In this document: in pieces, positions 13,394 through 14,532 of the stretch | How the letters are laid out: each line of letters opens with the position of its first letter | Position numbering within the stretch: position 1 is the first letter of the stretch | NCBI GenBank assembly: GCA_035512795.1 | Contig: DATKDF010000193.1 | Location: forward strand, 1 to 14,532 | Length of the DNA: 14,532 nt | Origin: DATKDF01 sp035512795 | GTDB lineage: Bacteria > Acidobacteriota > Vicinamibacteria > Vicinamibacterales > SCN-69-37 | Direction: 5' to 3' | Notes under the pieces: generated by a model | What the model saw: the letters and a program-made list of their open reading frames with translations, nothing else | Database searches by the model: none | Told to the model about the DNA's origin: nothing | Translations under genes and position numbers: made by a program

Positions 13394-14532
13394 TGACGCC
13401 GCCCCGGATCTGCAACACGATTCTCGACACCATTGGCGACACGCCGCTCGTGCGGGTCAATCGCCTGACGCGCGGCGTGATCGACGCCGAGGTGCTCATC
13501 AAGCTCGAGACGTTCAATCCGGGCAATTCGATCAAGGACCGCATGGCGCTCAAGATGATTGAAGACGCCGAGCGAAGCGGCCAGCTCACGCCCGGCGGCA
13601 CGATCATCGAGGGCACGTCGGGCAACACCGGCATGGGCCTGGCGATCGCGGCCATCGTCAAGGGCTACCGCTGCATTTTCACGACGACCGACAAGCAGTC
13701 CAAGGAAAAGGCGGACGCGCTCAAGGCGTTCGGCGCCGAGGTGATCGTCTGCCCGACCGACGTCGATCCCGAGGATCCACGGTCGTACTACTCGGTGTCC
13801 TCCCGGCTCGTGAAGGAAACCCCCAACGCGTGGAAGGCGAACCAGTACGACAACCTGTCGAACTCCCAGGCGCACTACGAGCAGACGGGCCCCGAGATCT
13901 GGGAGCAGACCGGCGGCCGCATCACGCACCTGGTCGTCGGCGTGGGCACCGGCGGCACGATTTGCGGTGCCGGCCGGTTCCTGAAGGAGAAGAACCCCGC
14001 CATTCAGGTGCTCGGCATCGACACCTACGGATCGGTCTTCAAGAAGTACAAGGAGACGGGTATCTTCGACAAGAACGAGATCTACCCCTACATCACCGAG
14101 GGCATCGGCGAGGACTTCCTGCCGAAGAACGTCGACTTCAGCCTGATCGACCACTTCGAGAAGGTCACCGACAAGGACGCCGCGGTGATGACGCGCCGGG
14201 TGACGCGCGAGGAGGGCATCTTTGCCGGCAACTCGGCCGGCGCGGCCATGGCCGGCCTCCTCCAGATGCGCGACCGCTTCACGGCCGGCGACGTCGTGGT
14301 CGTCGTCTTCCACGATCACGGGTCGCGGTATCTCGCCAAGATGTTCAGTGACGACTGGATGCGCGAGAAGGGGTTCCTCGACAAGACGGGTCTCGTCGCA
14401 CGAGACCTGGTGGCCTCACACCATCGCAAGCCGATGGTCGCCCTGGATCAGCACGAGGCGGTGACGCGGGCGATGCAGGTGATGACCGAGCACGACTACT
14501 CGCAGATTCCCGTGACGGCTGACGGCCGCATC
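13393..14532 (+). CDS. cbs: Cystathionine beta-synthase, PLP-dependent, 3' end outside window
   Basis: The gene runs 380 codons from GTG 13393 to the window edge without a stop. The PLP fold-type II catalytic domain (about residues 8-330) condenses serine and homocysteine to cystathionine in transsulfuration. The PLP lysine is K48 in NPGNSIKDRM. The phosphate and substrate loops are EGTSGNTGMG (73-82) and GVGTGGTICG (183-192). EEGIFAGNSAGAAM (273-286) and DHGSRYLAKMFSDDWMREKGF (from 308) resemble cystathionine beta-synthase rather than cysteine synthase CysK. A CBS (Bateman) regulatory domain begins at about 340, with DLVASHHRKPMVALDQHEAV, and is cut off at DGRI. No start closer to the family N-terminus was found, and GTG fits the leaderless promoter. 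It diverges from the glycosyltransferase gene. A cysteine-synthase-like activity cannot be excluded from sequence alone. Confidence 0.93.
   Translation, partial: MTPPRICNTILDTIGDTPLVRVNRLTRGVIDAEVLIKLETFNPGNSIKDRMALKMIEDAERSGQLTPGGTIIEGTSGNTGMGLAIAAIVKGYRCIFTTTDKQSKEKADALKAFGAEVIVCPTDVDPEDPRSYYSVSSRLVKETPNAWKANQYDNLSNSQAHYEQTGPEIWEQTGGRITHLVVGVGTGGTICGAGRFLKEKNPAIQVLGIDTYGSVFKKYKETGIFDKNEIYPYITEGIGEDFLPKNVDFSLIDHFEKVTDKDAAVMTRRVTREEGIFAGNSAGAAMAGLLQMRDRFTAGDVVVVVFHDHGSRYLAKMFSDDWMREKGFLDKTGLVARDLVASHHRKPMVALDQHEAVTRAMQVMTEHDYSQIPVTADGRI

Noticed and set aside
1..14532. CRISPR array, tRNA, rRNA, prophage or integron attC sites
   Set aside because: I saw no regularly spaced repeats, no cloverleaf or rRNA signatures, no phage genes and no convincing attC pair. 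The stretch at 1380-1440 was read for attC core sites without success.

Overview
The window is GC-rich with strong G/C bias at third codon positions. It probably comes from an Acidobacteriota chromosome of the Vicinamibacterales type. That placement is an inference. It rests on base composition, on two large secreted proteins built from carboxypeptidase-regulatory-like beta-sandwich domains next to an ECF sigma factor, and on a Thermus-type ba3 oxidase. No rRNA, tRNA or CRISPR array was seen.

Region 1 (1-1540) is an accessory scar. A HigA-type antitoxin gene is followed by a second small regulator of the addiction-module antidote type. The C-terminus of that regulator is replaced by a frameshifted remnant of an IS630-family transposase. 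About 600 bases follow with no secure gene.

Region 2 (1541-7305) looks like an envelope-signalling island. Two secreted CarboxypepD_reg proteins, overlapping by ATGA, are transcribed leftward. They diverge from a rightward trio with overlapping ends: ECF sigma factor, single-pass membrane protein (probable anti-sigma factor) and a secreted protein of unknown function. The 92-base divergent gap carries a perfect 8-bp inverted repeat.

Region 3 (7313-9835, minus strand) encodes a b(a/o)3-type terminal oxidase in the order subunit IIa, subunit II (CuA), subunit I, followed by an unrecognised 66-codon ORF. That ORF ends 7 bases from the convergent sigma operon.

Region 4 (9949-13359, minus strand) holds a family 4 glycosyltransferase and a class A penicillin-binding protein (PBP1A type), both cell-envelope enzymes. 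Between them lies a possible Cys-containing short ORF, with two mutually exclusive hairpins over its start.

Region 5 (13393-end, plus strand) is a cystathionine beta-synthase that runs off the window. A TATAAT box six bases before its GTG suggests a leaderless transcript.

No clearly new multi-gene system was found. The best leads are the leader ahead of the PBP gene, the leaderless cbs promoter, the divergent sigma/secreted-protein island, and the antitoxin-transposase fusion.
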